Of a stretch of 64,000 nucleotides of DNA, positions 29,075 to 37,879 are shown piece after piece. A model generated the notes under the pieces. It worked only from the letters and a program-made list of their open reading frames with translations, made no database searches and was not told the origin of the DNA. The stretch is from positions 3,141,001 through 3,205,000 of the forward strand of contig NZ_CP102268.1 in the NCBI RefSeq assembly GCF_025148285.1. The letters are read 5' to 3'. Position numbers and translations under genes: made by a program. Positions within the stretch are counted from its first letter, which is position 1. Every line of letters begins with the position of its first letter. Origin of the DNA: Marvinbryantia formatexigens DSM 14469 (GTDB taxonomy: Bacteria > Bacillota > Clostridia > Lachnospirales > Lachnospiraceae).

Positions 29075-29773
29075 ATGCACAGAATCTTACTGCTGGAGGA
29101 TGACGCAAATTTAATCGACGGTCTGCAGTATTCTCTGAAAAAGAACGGCTTTGAGGTGGATACGGTCCGCAGTGTACATGCGGCGATGCAGCGCCTGGCG
29201 GATATGGGAAAATATGATCTGCTCCTTCTGGATGTGACGCTGCCGGACGGGTCGGGCTTTGAGGTGTGCGGATATGTGAGGGAGAAAAATCCCCGCATTC
29301 CGATTATTTTTCTGACGGCGGCTGACGAGGAGGTAAATATTATCCGCGGGCTGGACCTCGGCGGGGATGATTACATCACGAAGCCCTTTAAGCTGGGTGA
29401 GCTCTGCTCGCGCATCCGGGCGCTGCTGCGCAGGGCGGGTATCGCGGAATCCTCCGGGGATACGGCGCTCGTCTGCGGAGATATCACGGTGGACCTGCTG
29501 GGAAGCCGCGTGCTGCTGGGCGGTGTGAATCTGGAGCTGACCGGGGCGGAGTACCGTCTGCTCTGTCTTCTTGTGCGGAACGCCAACCGCATCGTGACGC
29601 GGGAGACGATTTTAAATGAGCTGTGGGACGGCACCGGCGATTATGTGGATGACAATACCCTGTCCGTGTATGTGCGGCGGCTGCGGGAAAAGGTGGAAAA
29701 GGAACCCTCGCGCCCGCAGCATCTGATTACGGTGCGGGGCTTCGGATATCAGTGGAGGGAGGTGCCGGCATGA
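29075..29773 (+). CDS. OmpR/PhoB-family response regulator
   Basis: A two-component transcription regulator of 232 residues. The receiver domain (about 1-115) has acidic pocket EDD, phospho-acceptor aspartate D53 in LLLDVTLPDG, and lysine in ITKPF. The winged-helix DNA-binding domain (about 130-228) contains LTGAEYRLLCLL and VRGFGYQW. It overlaps the start of its histidine kinase gene by four bases and is followed by an ABC exporter pair, the usual layout for peptide-antibiotic sensing and efflux modules. Confidence 0.93.
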   Translation: MHRILLLEDDANLIDGLQYSLKKNGFEVDTVRSVHAAMQRLADMGKYDLLLLDVTLPDGSGFEVCGYVREKNPRIPIIFLTAADEEVNIIRGLDLGGDDYITKPFKLGELCSRIRALLRRAGIAESSGDTALVCGDITVDLLGSRVLLGGVNLELTGAEYRLLCLLVRNANRIVTRETILNELWDGTGDYVDDNTLSVYVRRLREKVEKEPSRPQHLITVRGFGYQWREVPA

Positions 29774-30999
29774 GCTTTCTGGAGGACAGACAGGTAAAGA
29801 GATACTGGTATTTTCTGCTCCTTTTTCTTTTGCTGCTTTTTCTGACCGGAGCGCTTGGCGTGCAGCTGCAGAGCAGGGGGATGCAGAAGGTGATGCTCTC
29901 CCACGACAATGCGGTGGCGACGGCTCTTCTGGATAAAGGCGTTTCGCGGACGGTGATAGCGGAGGCACTCGCCAGTACAGAGGAGCGCGCCGACGGGGCA
30001 GAATTTCTTGCTGTTATCGGCAGGACAGAGCAGACGGCGGCAGGACTGTTTCCGCTGAATTCCCGGTTCCGGCAGAAAATGACGCTTGGTCTGCTTGTGC
30101 TTGCGGGACTTTTGTCTGCGGTGCTTCTGGCAGGCTCTTTTCTTTTTTTCTGGAGGCGTGAGCGGCTGTACCGGGAGGCGGCGGATATTATTGCAGATTT
30201 TGCGGACGGAAATTATGTCCGCCATCTGCCGCAGAGCAGCGAGGGAGAGCTTTACCGGGTATTTGCCGGGATAGACCGGCTGGCGACCATGCTGCGCTCA
30301 GAAAATGAGACGCAGCGCCGGACAAAGGAATTTCTGCGGAACACCATTTCGGATATTTCACATCAGTTAAAAACACCGCTGGCGGCGCTTGCCATGTACC
30401 AGGAAATCATTGAGGAGGAGCCGGAGCATACTGGCGTGGTGAAGGAATTTGCGGCAAAAATGCGTGCGCCGCTGGAGCGCATGGAGCGGCTGATTTCCTC
30501 CATGCTGAAGATTACCCGGCTGGATGCCGGCTGCATTGTTTTTGAGAAAAAGCCGTACCAGGTGTCGGAAATTCTCTGGCGGGCAGTCGGTGAATTTTCG
30601 GAACGGGCGAAAAAGGAAGAAAAGGAGATTCTTCTGGAGGGAGCGCTGGAGGATACTCTTTTCTGCGACCTGGAATGGACAGCTGAGGCGGTCGGAAATA
30701 TTGTGAAAAACGCCCTGGACCATACGGCGGCGGACGGAAAAATCCGTATTGCGTATGAGCGCTCGTCCTGCATGGCGAACATCGTGATAAGCGATAACGG
30801 ACCGGGCATTCTGCCGGAGGATATCCACCATATTTTTAAGAGGTTTTACCGCAGCAAAAATTCCGGCGACACGCAGGGCGCCGGCCTGGGACTTCCGCTG
30901 GCGAAAGCCATCATCGAGGGGCAGGGCGGAACCATTTCTGTGAAGAGCGGCGCCGGGGAGGGCACTTCCTTTACCATTTCTCTGCTTACAAAACTGTAA
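29770..30999 (+). CDS. sensor histidine kinase (HisKA type)
   Basis: About 409 residues from ATG 29770, which overlaps the regulator stop (ATGA) and follows GGAGGG. TM helices near 15-38 and 100-125 enclose a roughly 65-residue outer loop. HAMP-like linker, then HisKA with the phospho-histidine in DISHQLKTPLAAL, then HATPase: NIVKNALDHT, ISDNGPGILPED, GAGLGLPLAK. The outer domain is larger than in the loop-less Bce-type kinases, so it may sense a ligand itself. Partner is the regulator upstream. Confidence 0.93.
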   Translation: MSFLEDRQVKRYWYFLLLFLLLLFLTGALGVQLQSRGMQKVMLSHDNAVATALLDKGVSRTVIAEALASTEERADGAEFLAVIGRTEQTAAGLFPLNSRFRQKMTLGLLVLAGLLSAVLLAGSFLFFWRRERLYREAADIIADFADGNYVRHLPQSSEGELYRVFAGIDRLATMLRSENETQRRTKEFLRNTISDISHQLKTPLAALAMYQEIIEEEPEHTGVVKEFAAKMRAPLERMERLISSMLKITRLDAGCIVFEKKPYQVSEILWRAVGEFSERAKKEEKEILLEGALEDTLFCDLEWTAEAVGNIVKNALDHTAADGKIRIAYERSSCMANIVISDNGPGILPEDIHHIFKRFYRSKNSGDTQGAGLGLPLAKAIIEGQGGTISVKSGAGEGTSFTISLLTKL

Positions 31000-31135
31000 G
31001 CTGAAATTCACCGGATTGTAAGCCTCTTTTGTTATCCTTTTCCGGAAGGGAGGGACAGACGCTGCCGTCTGCGCGGATAACGGACGGACAAAGACCGTAC
31101 AGAATCTGACGAAGGAGACGGCGGCGGAGGACGAA

Positions 31136-31831
31136 ATGAATATATTACGTGTAGAAAATCTGTGTAAGACCTACGGAAATGGCGGGGCGAGGGTGGAGGC
31201 GCTGAAAAATGTCTCATTCTCCATGCAGAAAGGAGAATTTGCCGCCATTATCGGAGAATCGGGCTCCGGAAAGAGCACGCTCTTAAACTGCATCGGAGCG
31301 CTGGATACGCCGACCTCCGGGAAAATCTATGTGGACGGGCAGGATCTGTTTTCCATGAAGGAGGAAAAGCGGACCATCTTCCGGCGGCGGAACATCGGCT
31401 TTGTGTTTCAGTCCTTTCATCTGGTTACGGAGCTGACGGTGGAGCAGAATATCATGTTTCCGCTGCTGCTGGATTACCGCAGACCAAAGAAGGAGGAGCT
31501 GGAGGAAATCCTGGAGGAGCTGGGGCTCTCTGACAGGAGAAGTCATCTGCCGGGACAGCTCTCCGGCGGCCAGCAGCAGCGCGTTGCCATCGGCAGGGCG
31601 CTGATTACAAAGCCGCGGCTGATTCTCGCGGATGAGCCGACTGGAAATCTGGACTCAGAGAACAGCCAGGAGGTCATCGGGCTGCTGACGCAGGCGTCGA
31701 GGCGCTATCAGCAGACGATTCTGATGATTACGCACAACCGGAATTTAACCGCTTCCGTGGACCGTGTGATGCGGGTATCGGACGGAATTCTGACAGATCT
31801 GGGAGGGAACGCCGATGAAAAGTTATCTTGA
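31136..31831 (+). CDS. ABC transporter ATP-binding protein (MacB/LolD-like)
   Basis: The energy-coupling subunit, 231 residues. It has Walker [11 protein letters not shown]-loop FVFQSFHLV, signature LSGGQQQR, Walker [13 protein letters not shown], and the switch histidine in MITHN. It belongs to the exporter group working with FtsX/MacB-fold permeases, and overlaps its permease gene by 17 bases. A CAGACG-CTGC-CGTCTG hairpin lies upstream at 31055-31070. It is likely under the two-component system just upstream. Confidence 0.94.
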   Translation: MNILRVENLCKTYGNGGARVEALKNVSFSMQKGEFAAIIGESGSGKSTLLNCIGALDTPTSGKIYVDGQDLFSMKEEKRTIFRRRNIGFVFQSFHLVTELTVEQNIMFPLLLDYRRPKKEELEEILEELGLSDRRSHLPGQLSGGQQQRVAIGRALITKPRLILADEPTGNLDSENSQEVIGLLTQASRRYQQTILMITHNRNLTASVDRVMRVSDGILTDLGGNADEKLS

Positions 31832-34154
31832 ACTTATTCCGGTTTCCGCCAGGGCACACCGGAAGCAGACGCGCATGACCCGGCTGTGCATCACGATTTC
31901 CGTTTTTCTGATTGCGGCGCTCTTTGGCATGGCGGATATGTTCCTGCGCAGCCAGAAAAACCAGGCAATCCAGTCGGACGGCGCATGGCATGCGGCGTTT
32001 AAGTTGCTGGATGAGGAGCAGCTTGCCCTGCTTGGTGCAAGACCGGAGGTAAAGGGACTCTGCCGCTATGCGGCGACAAATTACCGGCTGGATATGGAGT
32101 ATGAAATCGGGGAGACCCGGACGGTGCTGTGCGGCTTCGACGAGACATTTTTTGAACTTTTTCCGGGGATCCATCTGTCGGACGGAAACTTTCCCAGGAA
32201 GGAGAACGAAGCGCTGGTCACAGAAAGCGTAAGAGACAGTCTGCAGCTTTCGGCGGGAGATACGGTGGAAATGACGACGCCGGAGGGAACGCTGTCTTTT
32301 TGCGTCAGCGGCTTTGTGGAGGACACCTCAAATCTGCTCAAAGGCGGAGCTTTCGGCGTTTTTGTGAACATGGATACGTACTTTGTCTGCTTTGGTGATG
32401 CGACGCTCAGGGAGGACGTCGTCTGCTACGTGGAATTTAAAAGCGGGTGCCGGATCCAGAAGGCGCTCGACGATATCTGCGGACAACTGGATATCCCGCG
32501 CGATGCGGTCTCAGAGAATGCCAAGCTGATGGGACTTCTTCTGCAGAGCCGGAATAATTATATTATGGCGCTGTATATGGCGGCGGCAATTCTGGCGGTG
32601 CTGGTTGCCTTTGCCGGGATGCTGATGATTCTGGGAAGCCTGAACAGCAATGTGGCGCAGCGGACAGAATTTTTCGGGATGATGCGCTGCATTGGCGCGA
32701 CAAAGACGCAGGTGAAACGGTTTGTGCGTCTGGAAGCGCTCTTGTGGTGCCGCACGGCGATACCGGCGGGAATTGCCGGGAGCATGGTTATCATCTGGAT
32801 TCTGTGCGGCATCCTGAAGCGCGTCTCGCCTACGTACTTCGGAGAAATGCCGGATTTCGGAATCAGTCTGCCGGGGATTGCCGCCGGACTTCTGATTGGT
32901 CTTCTGACGGTTCTGGCGGCAAGCGGTGCACCGGCGAAAAAAGCCGCCAGGGTGTCTCCGCTGGCGGCGGTTTCCGGAAACGCCGGCACTGTGTTTGCGG
33001 CAAAAAGGGCGGCGGATACCCGCATCCTTCCGGTTGAGGCGGCGCTTGGTATCCACCATGCGACAGGGAGCAAAAAGAACCTGCTTCTGCTGACGGCTTC
33101 CTTTGCTTTTAGTATCATTTTGTTTCTGTGCTTCGGCACCGGGGTGGATTTTATGCAGCATGCGCTCACGCCGCTGCGTCCCTATACGCCGGATGTGTCA
33201 GTGGTCAGCCGGGATAACGGCTGCGATATTCCGGACAGCCTGTCTGCAGCGCTGAAGGAGAATCCGGCGGTAAAAAGGGTCTTCGGGCGCAGCTTTGCCT
33301 ACGACCTGCCGGTGACGCTGCAGGGGGAGGAAAAGAAGGTAAATCTGATTTCTTATGAGACCTTTCAGTTCGGCTGGGCAGAGGGAGACCTGCTGGAGGG
33401 AAGCATGGAAAGCGCAGAAAACGGAGAGGGCGTCCTCCTGGTAAAAAAGGAGGGATTTCCGGCGGAAACAGGAATGGAAATCGAACTGCAGACGGAAAAC
33501 GGTGTGCAGAAGGTAACGATAGCTGGTGTTTTGAGCTACGCGCCGTTTGATGGCGGGGATGAGACCGGCATTCTGATTTGCTCGGAGGACCTGTTCCGGC
33601 AGCTGACGGGTGAGACGGGCTACACCATTCTCGATATCCAGCTTGAGGATAAGTCGGACAGCGCGGTCGACGAAATCCGCAGCCTAGCCGGAAATGGCTA
33701 TACCTTCTCCGACCAGCGGATGAGCAACCAGGAGGTGCGGGCGCTTTACTATTCGTTTTCGCTGTTTGTCTATGGATTTCTGGCAATCATTGCGCTGATA
33801 GCGGTATTTAATATCATCAACAGCATCGGCATGAGCGTATCGGCGCGAATGCGTCAGTATGGCGCGATGCGGGCAATCGGGACCAGTATCCGCCAGCTCG
33901 GAAGGATGATTGCGGCGGAAACGGTGACGTATCTTTTCTGTGGTCTGCTGCTTGGACTGGCGGCGGGACTGCCGCTCCACTACCTGCTGTACACGCAGAT
34001 AATCACCGGGCGGTGGGGCGATGCGTGGAGCGCGCCGGTTCCGGAATTTGGCTTTATCGCGCTTGTGATGGTGGCAGCGGCGGCAGCCGCGATTGCCGGT
34101 CCCATGCGCCGCATCCGCCGGATGTCCGTCTCACGGACCATCCGTGCGCAGTGA
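31815..34154 (+). CDS. FtsX/MacB-like ABC transporter permease
   Basis: A 779-residue permease. An N-terminal TM (about 25-45) is followed by an outer MacB-type domain (about 60-240) and three TMs with the FtsX motif NVAQRTEFFGMMRCIGAT (about 250-365). A second TM (about 420), a second outer domain (about 450-640) and three last TMs (MSVSARMRQYGAMRAIGT) follow. The duplicated FtsX architecture matches exporters of peptides or lipoprotein-like substrates. With the kinase, regulator and ATPase it forms a four-gene antimicrobial-peptide response module; the role is inferred. Confidence 0.9.
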   Translation: MKSYLELIPVSARAHRKQTRMTRLCITISVFLIAALFGMADMFLRSQKNQAIQSDGAWHAAFKLLDEEQLALLGARPEVKGLCRYAATNYRLDMEYEIGETRTVLCGFDETFFELFPGIHLSDGNFPRKENEALVTESVRDSLQLSAGDTVEMTTPEGTLSFCVSGFVEDTSNLLKGGAFGVFVNMDTYFVCFGDATLREDVVCYVEFKSGCRIQKALDDICGQLDIPRDAVSENAKLMGLLLQSRNNYIMALYMAAAILAVLVAFAGMLMILGSLNSNVAQRTEFFGMMRCIGATKTQVKRFVRLEALLWCRTAIPAGIAGSMVIIWILCGILKRVSPTYFGEMPDFGISLPGIAAGLLIGLLTVLAASGAPAKKAARVSPLAAVSGNAGTVFAAKRAADTRILPVEAALGIHHATGSKKNLLLLTASFAFSIILFLCFGTGVDFMQHALTPLRPYTPDVSVVSRDNGCDIPDSLSAALKENPAVKRVFGRSFAYDLPVTLQGEEKKVNLISYETFQFGWAEGDLLEGSMESAENGEGVLLVKKEGFPAETGMEIELQTENGVQKVTIAGVLSYAPFDGGDETGILICSEDLFRQLTGETGYTILDIQLEDKSDSAVDEIRSLAGNGYTFSDQRMSNQEVRALYYSFSLFVYGFLAIIALIAVFNIINSIGMSVSARMRQYGAMRAIGTSIRQLGRMIAAETVTYLFCGLLLGLAAGLPLHYLLYTQIITGRWGDAWSAPVPEFGFIALVMVAAAAAAIAGPMRRIRRMSVSRTIRAQ

Positions 34155-34185
34155 GCTTACGTTAAAAATAAAACCTGAAAAAGGA

Positions 34186-34214
34186 TTGATAACGCTATTT
34201 TTCAGTGCTATAAT
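34186..34214 (+). promoter_or_regulatory. strong promoter ahead of the methyltransferase gene
   Basis: TTGATA at 34186-34191 and TATAAT at 34209-34214, 17-base spacer. Confidence 0.75.
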
Positions 34215-34224
34215 GATTTTTGAA

Positions 34225-34273
34225 TTAGTTAAGACTAACCCGGTGCTCATACTCTTACCGTATGGGCACCGGG
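34225..34273 (+). promoter_or_regulatory. operator-like palindrome and leader hairpin
   Basis: TTAGT-TAAG-ACTAA (34225-34238) sits near the transcription start and could be a repressor site, perhaps for the TetR protein at 36645. Directly after it, CCCGGTGCTCATAC (34239-34252) pairs along 14 bp with GTATGGGCACCGGG (34260-34273) over a 7-base loop. No T-run follows, so it is a leader structure rather than a standard terminator. Confidence 0.5.
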
Positions 34274-34312
34274 AAGGCCACAAAAACAGGAAAAAGAAAG
34301 CGGATTATAAGA

Positions 34313-35155
34313 ATGAAAAAGGTACATATTGAGCGAAACACTGTCCAGGAAACGCTGGTTATTCCGCTGTATGCCCGGAAGCTCTGCACGGAACAATATC
34401 CCCGTCTGTTCCGGGACCCCCGCGCGGCGGAGCTGATGGGGCGGATGGACTACGATTTTTCGGAGTATGAGCAAAAAAGCAGGAGTATGACGTACCGTTT
34501 CGGCGCGCTGGAAACAGCCATGCGGCAGTATGACCTTGCGTGGGAAGTGCGGGATTATCTCAGAACCCACCCGAAAGCCGCTGTGGTCAATCTGGGCTGC
34601 GGTCTGGATATGACGGGAGAGAATTGCGACAACGGTCAGTGCCGGATTTACAATCTGGATTTTCCAGAGGTCATCGCATTGCGGGAGCAATTGATTCCGG
34701 GGACGGAACGGGTAAAAAATCTGGCCGTGGACTTAAACGATACCGGCTGGTTTGACAAGATTGACGCCGCAGGCGGGGCGGTGTTTTTTGCCGCCGGGGT
34801 GTTTTATTACTTTCGCACGGAGCAGGCAAAGCCTCTGTTTCTGAAAATGGCAGATCGGTTCCCAGGCGGAAGACTACTTTTTGACACCGCAGGAAAGACT
34901 GCGGTGAAGCTGATGATTAAAACATGGGTCAAGGCTTCGGGCATTACGGATGTGGGGGCATATTTCTATTTAAACAACCCGGAGAGGGACCTGCAGCCGT
35001 GGATGGAAAATGCAGATATTTCCTCCCGCGGCTATATGCTGGGATACGACAATCTGAAAGATTCGTCTGTCAGTGGCTTTTTCCGCTTCCTCTCCCGGAT
35101 AGGAGACGGCATGATGAAAATGCGGATTGTGCGGCTGGACTTTCACAAACCGTAG
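34313..35155 (+). CDS. class I SAM-dependent O-methyltransferase (LCM/TcmP-like)
   Basis: About 280 residues. The N-terminal part (SMTYRFGALETAMRQYD) and SAM site VVNLGCGLDM (around residue 98), YNLDFPEV and AAGVFYYF match the leucine-carboxyl-methyltransferase-like/TcmP family. This family O-methylates small molecules or polyketide-type metabolites. ATG 34313 has only a weak ribosome site; the in-frame extension begins inside the leader hairpin and is unlikely. First gene of a short accessory operon that includes an ATC-hydrolase-like protein. Substrate unknown. Confidence 0.8.
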   Translation: MKKVHIERNTVQETLVIPLYARKLCTEQYPRLFRDPRAAELMGRMDYDFSEYEQKSRSMTYRFGALETAMRQYDLAWEVRDYLRTHPKAAVVNLGCGLDMTGENCDNGQCRIYNLDFPEVIALREQLIPGTERVKNLAVDLNDTGWFDKIDAAGGAVFFAAGVFYYFRTEQAKPLFLKMADRFPGGRLLFDTAGKTAVKLMIKTWVKASGITDVGAYFYLNNPERDLQPWMENADISSRGYMLGYDNLKDSSVSGFFRFLSRIGDGMMKMRIVRLDFHKP

Positions 35156-35299
35156 GATATAAAAGCAGTCGCAGAGGGGATGGACTCCGGTGTTGCAGGG
35201 GTTCTGAAACCTGGCGGGTATTTCATGATTGTTAATGAACCGGATGGTCTGGATGCAACAAGACGGAAACCGTGGATTACCGTGCTTGCAAAAAAATAA
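35156..35299 (+). pseudogene. C-terminal remnant of a SAM methyltransferase
   Basis: The frame after the previous stop encodes GVLKPGGYFMIVNEPDG, the post-motif strand of class I methyltransferases, and ends KPWITVLAKK. There is no SAM-binding N-terminus, so only about 45 residues of a second, different methyltransferase survive. Confidence 0.6.
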
Positions 35300-35350
35300 A
35301 AGGATTTTGCGTGAAGCGTTATATAGAATTGTCGGTTTGGAGGAGAGAGT

Positions 35351-35986
35351 ATGAAATATATCGGAATGCCTATGGGCATGTGGGCACTGTTTGCAAAGTC
35401 ATTTCAGAGGCAACTGACGGCGGTGTTCGATTACAATGCGGATACCGCAAAGGATATCAGGAAAAATGCCAGGAAAAAATATCGTACCATCATCACAGGT
35501 CTGCCGGAATTTGAAAAGACGGACCGTTTCAAAATGAATATCGTGAATTGCGCCATGCTGGGCGCGTTCGTTCTCTCCATGCCGCAGCGCCCGGATGTAG
35601 AGCGGCTGACGGATTATTACGCCAGAGCCATGATGACAAAGCCCATGAAATGGTTCTGCCGCCAGAGCGGGAAAGCAAAATACACCCCAAAGGATATTGC
35701 CGGGATGAAGGCAACCGCAGCTCTGAAAGCTGCTGACCGCAACCCCTATTCCTGGAATATGGAATTTTATGAATACCCGGACGGCAGTGGGTATGAAGGG
35801 CGATTTACGAAATGCGGCATCTGCATGCTGATGCGGGAGCTGGGGCTTTACGACTTGACGCCCGCCCTGTGTCATCTGGACTACACCATGAGCGAGGCGG
35901 GCGGCGCAACGGATTTCGTCCGGATGTATACACTTGCCGAAGGCGGACCGTACTGTGACTGCGGATATAAAAAGAAACGGGGATGA
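35351..35986 (+). CDS. L-2-amino-thiazoline-4-carboxylic acid hydrolase-like protein
   Basis: A 211-residue soluble protein resembling the ATC-hydrolase family by its overall pattern, the TKCGICMLMRELG block and the C-terminal cysteine motif GGPYCDCGYKKK. Characterised members open the thiazoline ring to give N-carbamoyl-cysteine, but most genomic homologues are untested. A GGAGGAGAG ribosome site lies upstream. It sits among methyltransferase genes and remnants in a region of gene decay. Family call moderate; reaction inferred. Confidence 0.7.
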   Translation: MKYIGMPMGMWALFAKSFQRQLTAVFDYNADTAKDIRKNARKKYRTIITGLPEFEKTDRFKMNIVNCAMLGAFVLSMPQRPDVERLTDYYARAMMTKPMKWFCRQSGKAKYTPKDIAGMKATAALKAADRNPYSWNMEFYEYPDGSGYEGRFTKCGICMLMRELGLYDLTPALCHLDYTMSEAGGATDFVRMYTLAEGGPYCDCGYKKKRG

Positions 35987-35997
35987 GGTGAAAGAAT

Positions 35998-36108
35998 ATG
36001 AAATACTTTGAATTTGGCAAAGAACGCCTGGAACGGATGGTGATGCTTTACGGCAGCGGGGGAATATCCGGAGCAGTTTTCGCGGAAAGGGCAGAGAGGT
36101 GCGTATGA
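35998..36108 (+). pseudogene. N-terminal remnant of an alpha/beta hydrolase
   Basis: A 36-codon frame beginning MKYFEFGKERLERMVMLYGSG, the usual first strand and turn of small alpha/beta hydrolases (KYFEFGKE...MVMLHGGG), then stopping. Its stop overlaps the next ATG (ATGA). A GATGAGGTG ribosome site remains, so it may be translated as a leader peptide. Confidence 0.5.
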
Positions 36109-36602
36109 ATCCTGTAATTATTTTTATTGAAATTATCATTATGCTTCTGGCATTTGGTTTTTTGGTGTTCGGGATGCTTTATATCAGTCCGCTGACTTTT
36201 ATCAGCGACTATCCACCGGAGATTCAGGAGGTATACTACCGGACACAGCGTAAAGAAGCGACAAAGAAAAAGCTGACCGTGGCAATGAAGATGAAGAAGC
36301 TTGTCGCTCTTATCGCATTTATGTTTCTCTTTGCATGGATGCTGCATCTGGCGGGAGCGGAAACCTTCGCAGAGGGGCTGCTGCTTTCCTATGCATATAT
36401 CCTGTGCCTGTTTGCCTGGGACACTTTTTTTCTGGACTGGGTACTGTTTGCCAACATAAAGCGAATCCGGCTCCCCGGTACGGAACACATGGAAAAGGAA
36501 TACCATCAGAAATGGTTTCATGTAAAAGTGTGCCTTCCGATGATTCCTGTTTTCGCGGCTGTGGGAGCGCTCAGTGCACTGCTTATGATTTGGATTTGGT
36601 AG
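36105..36602 (+). CDS. uncharacterised four-helix membrane protein
   Basis: A 165-residue protein with hydrophobic segments near 5-25, 62-82, 92-115 and 140-163, and a charged loop between the first two (QRKEATKKK). The ATG at 36105 follows AGAGAGG by five bases; GTG 36099 is possible. No family recognised. It lies directly before a TetR regulator gene and could be its target or partner. Confidence 0.65.
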   Translation: MNPVIIFIEIIIMLLAFGFLVFGMLYISPLTFISDYPPEIQEVYYRTQRKEATKKKLTVAMKMKKLVALIAFMFLFAWMLHLAGAETFAEGLLLSYAYILCLFAWDTFFLDWVLFANIKRIRLPGTEHMEKEYHQKWFHVKVCLPMIPVFAAVGALSALLMIWIW

Positions 36603-36644
36603 CACTTTATGTATTTTCAATGATTGTGGGGGAGAACAGCAAAT

Positions 36645-37217
36645 ATGAATCCTTATCAATATATTACAAACATAGAAAAGAAAGTCAATACAGATGCACA
36701 GTGTGCTTTGCAGAAAGCGTTAATTGATCTGAATCAGCGGAAAGAAATTCATGCAATCTCTGTGAAAGAACTGTGTAATCAGGCGCATGTGGCACGAAGT
36801 ACATTTTACTCTTATTACGATAATGTAATGCAGCTTAAAGAAGAAATTGAAGATATTTTGCTGTATCAGCTTCTTGAGGTCAATGAAGATTTTGGCAGGA
36901 CAGCCATTGATTTTAAAAGCGGATTTCCATTTTTTCAAAATACCTGCCATCTCATTGAACAAAACAAGCAGGTATTTTATGCCTTTCTGATTGCAAATCC
37001 GAATATTCAGTTTATTCAGAAATGGCAGACAGGAATTAAATACCATTTCTGGAATCAGCTTTTCCAGGATAAAAGTATAAAAAATGAAAACATGATATTG
37101 GAAATGGTTTCGACACTTTCCATATCAGCCTTTGTTTACTGGCTGAAAAATCCCTATGATGTAGACATTGACAGCATGAATAAGCTGATTATAAAATCCT
37201 TTGAAATCTTTAAGTAG
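36645..37217 (+). CDS. TetR/AcrR-family transcriptional regulator
   Basis: A 190-residue repressor-type protein. The N-terminal helix-turn-helix (about 20-65) has ISVKELCNQAHVARSTFYSYYDN, the classic TetR signature. The C-terminal ligand domain (about 70-190) is helical and typical of the TetR C-terminal group seen in Firmicutes. ATG 36645 follows GGGGAG; the alternative start 36624 adds seven unlikely residues. A strong terminator follows at 37220. Targets probably include the local operon; a palindrome at 34225-34238 is a candidate site. Confidence 0.88.
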   Translation: MNPYQYITNIEKKVNTDAQCALQKALIDLNQRKEIHAISVKELCNQAHVARSTFYSYYDNVMQLKEEIEDILLYQLLEVNEDFGRTAIDFKSGFPFFQNTCHLIEQNKQVFYAFLIANPNIQFIQKWQTGIKYHFWNQLFQDKSIKNENMILEMVSTLSISAFVYWLKNPYDVDIDSMNKLIIKSFEIFK

Positions 37218-37219
37218 AG

Positions 37220-37246
37220 CGGAGCCGCTGCGGTTCCGTTTTTTTT
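37220..37246 (+). terminator. terminator of the TetR gene
   Basis: CGGAGCCG (37220-37227), CTG loop, CGGTTCCG (37231-37238), then eight T. Confidence 0.85.
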
Positions 37247-37250
37247 CGTT

Positions 37251-37290
37251 GCCATGCATACGACAAAAACGTCCGGTGGACGTTTTTTCG
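37251..37290 (+). repeat. dispersed hairpin repeat, copy 3
   Basis: GCCATGCATACGACAAAAACG then TCCGGTGGACGTTTTTTCG, with a perfect AAAAACGTCC-GGT-GGACGTTTTT stem. Same element as at 942 and 13161. Confidence 0.85.
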
Positions 37291-37449
37291 TACACAATCG
37301 CCGTTTATGTCGTTCCTATCGTCATTTCATACTTCTACACTGTTACATGGGAGCAAAGTGAAGCGATACAGAAAAGACGGAGGATATTCATCGATGTCAT
37401 GGCAGCAGCTTATTTGTTCTGGAATCGCAACAGATACGAGGAGGAGTGA
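37291..37449 (+). pseudogene. C-terminal remnant of a membrane protein
   Basis: A frame with no start encodes YTIAVYVVPIVISYFYTV, then a basic tail and stop, overlapping the ribosome site of the next gene. It looks like the last helix and tail of a membrane protein whose front end is gone; repeat copy 3 abuts the break. Family not recognised. Confidence 0.35.
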
Positions 37450-37451
37450 AT

Positions 37452-37838
37452 ATGAAAAGACAGATAATTGCAATCAGTATCCTGCTGGCAGCCGGCATGA
37501 CGATTTTATCCGGGTGCGGCGCTTCCAATACGGATACGAAGGAGACTTATGAAATTGGGGAAGCCGGGACATGGACAGACGGCACTTATACAGAAACAGC
37601 AAAAGGAAAAAACGGAAGTTTTGATGTTACGGTTGTCATTGAAAACGGAACAATTTCCAGTGTAACAGTCGGAGATAATAAGGAAACTCCTGACAGAGGA
37701 GGCATTGCGATTGATCAGCTTCCCGGTCAGATCGTGGAAGAACAGTCTTATGAGGCAGACGTTGTTTCCGGCGCGACCGTAACTTCAAATGGAATTAAAG
37801 ACGCTGTAGCGAGGTGCCTTGAAAAAGCGTCTCAGTAA
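37452..37838 (+). CDS. FMN-binding-domain lipoprotein
   Basis: A 128-residue exported lipoprotein with a signal peptide and lipobox ILSGC (cysteine about residue 22). An FMN_bind domain follows (about 40-125), ending in DVVSGATVTSNG. The SGAT motif is the site where ApbE-type transferases attach FMN to threonine. Single-domain members serve in extracellular electron transfer or fumarate-reductase-like chains. GAGGAG lies five bases before ATG 37452. A MATE remnant follows. No ApbE or Rnf gene is in the window. Confidence 0.85.
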   Translation: MKRQIIAISILLAAGMTILSGCGASNTDTKETYEIGEAGTWTDGTYTETAKGKNGSFDVTVVIENGTISSVTVGDNKETPDRGGIAIDQLPGQIVEEQSYEADVVSGATVTSNGIKDAVARCLEKASQ

Positions 37839-37879
37839 AGCACCGGGTATTCGGAAGGAAAAGGAGATGAAAAACCGGA

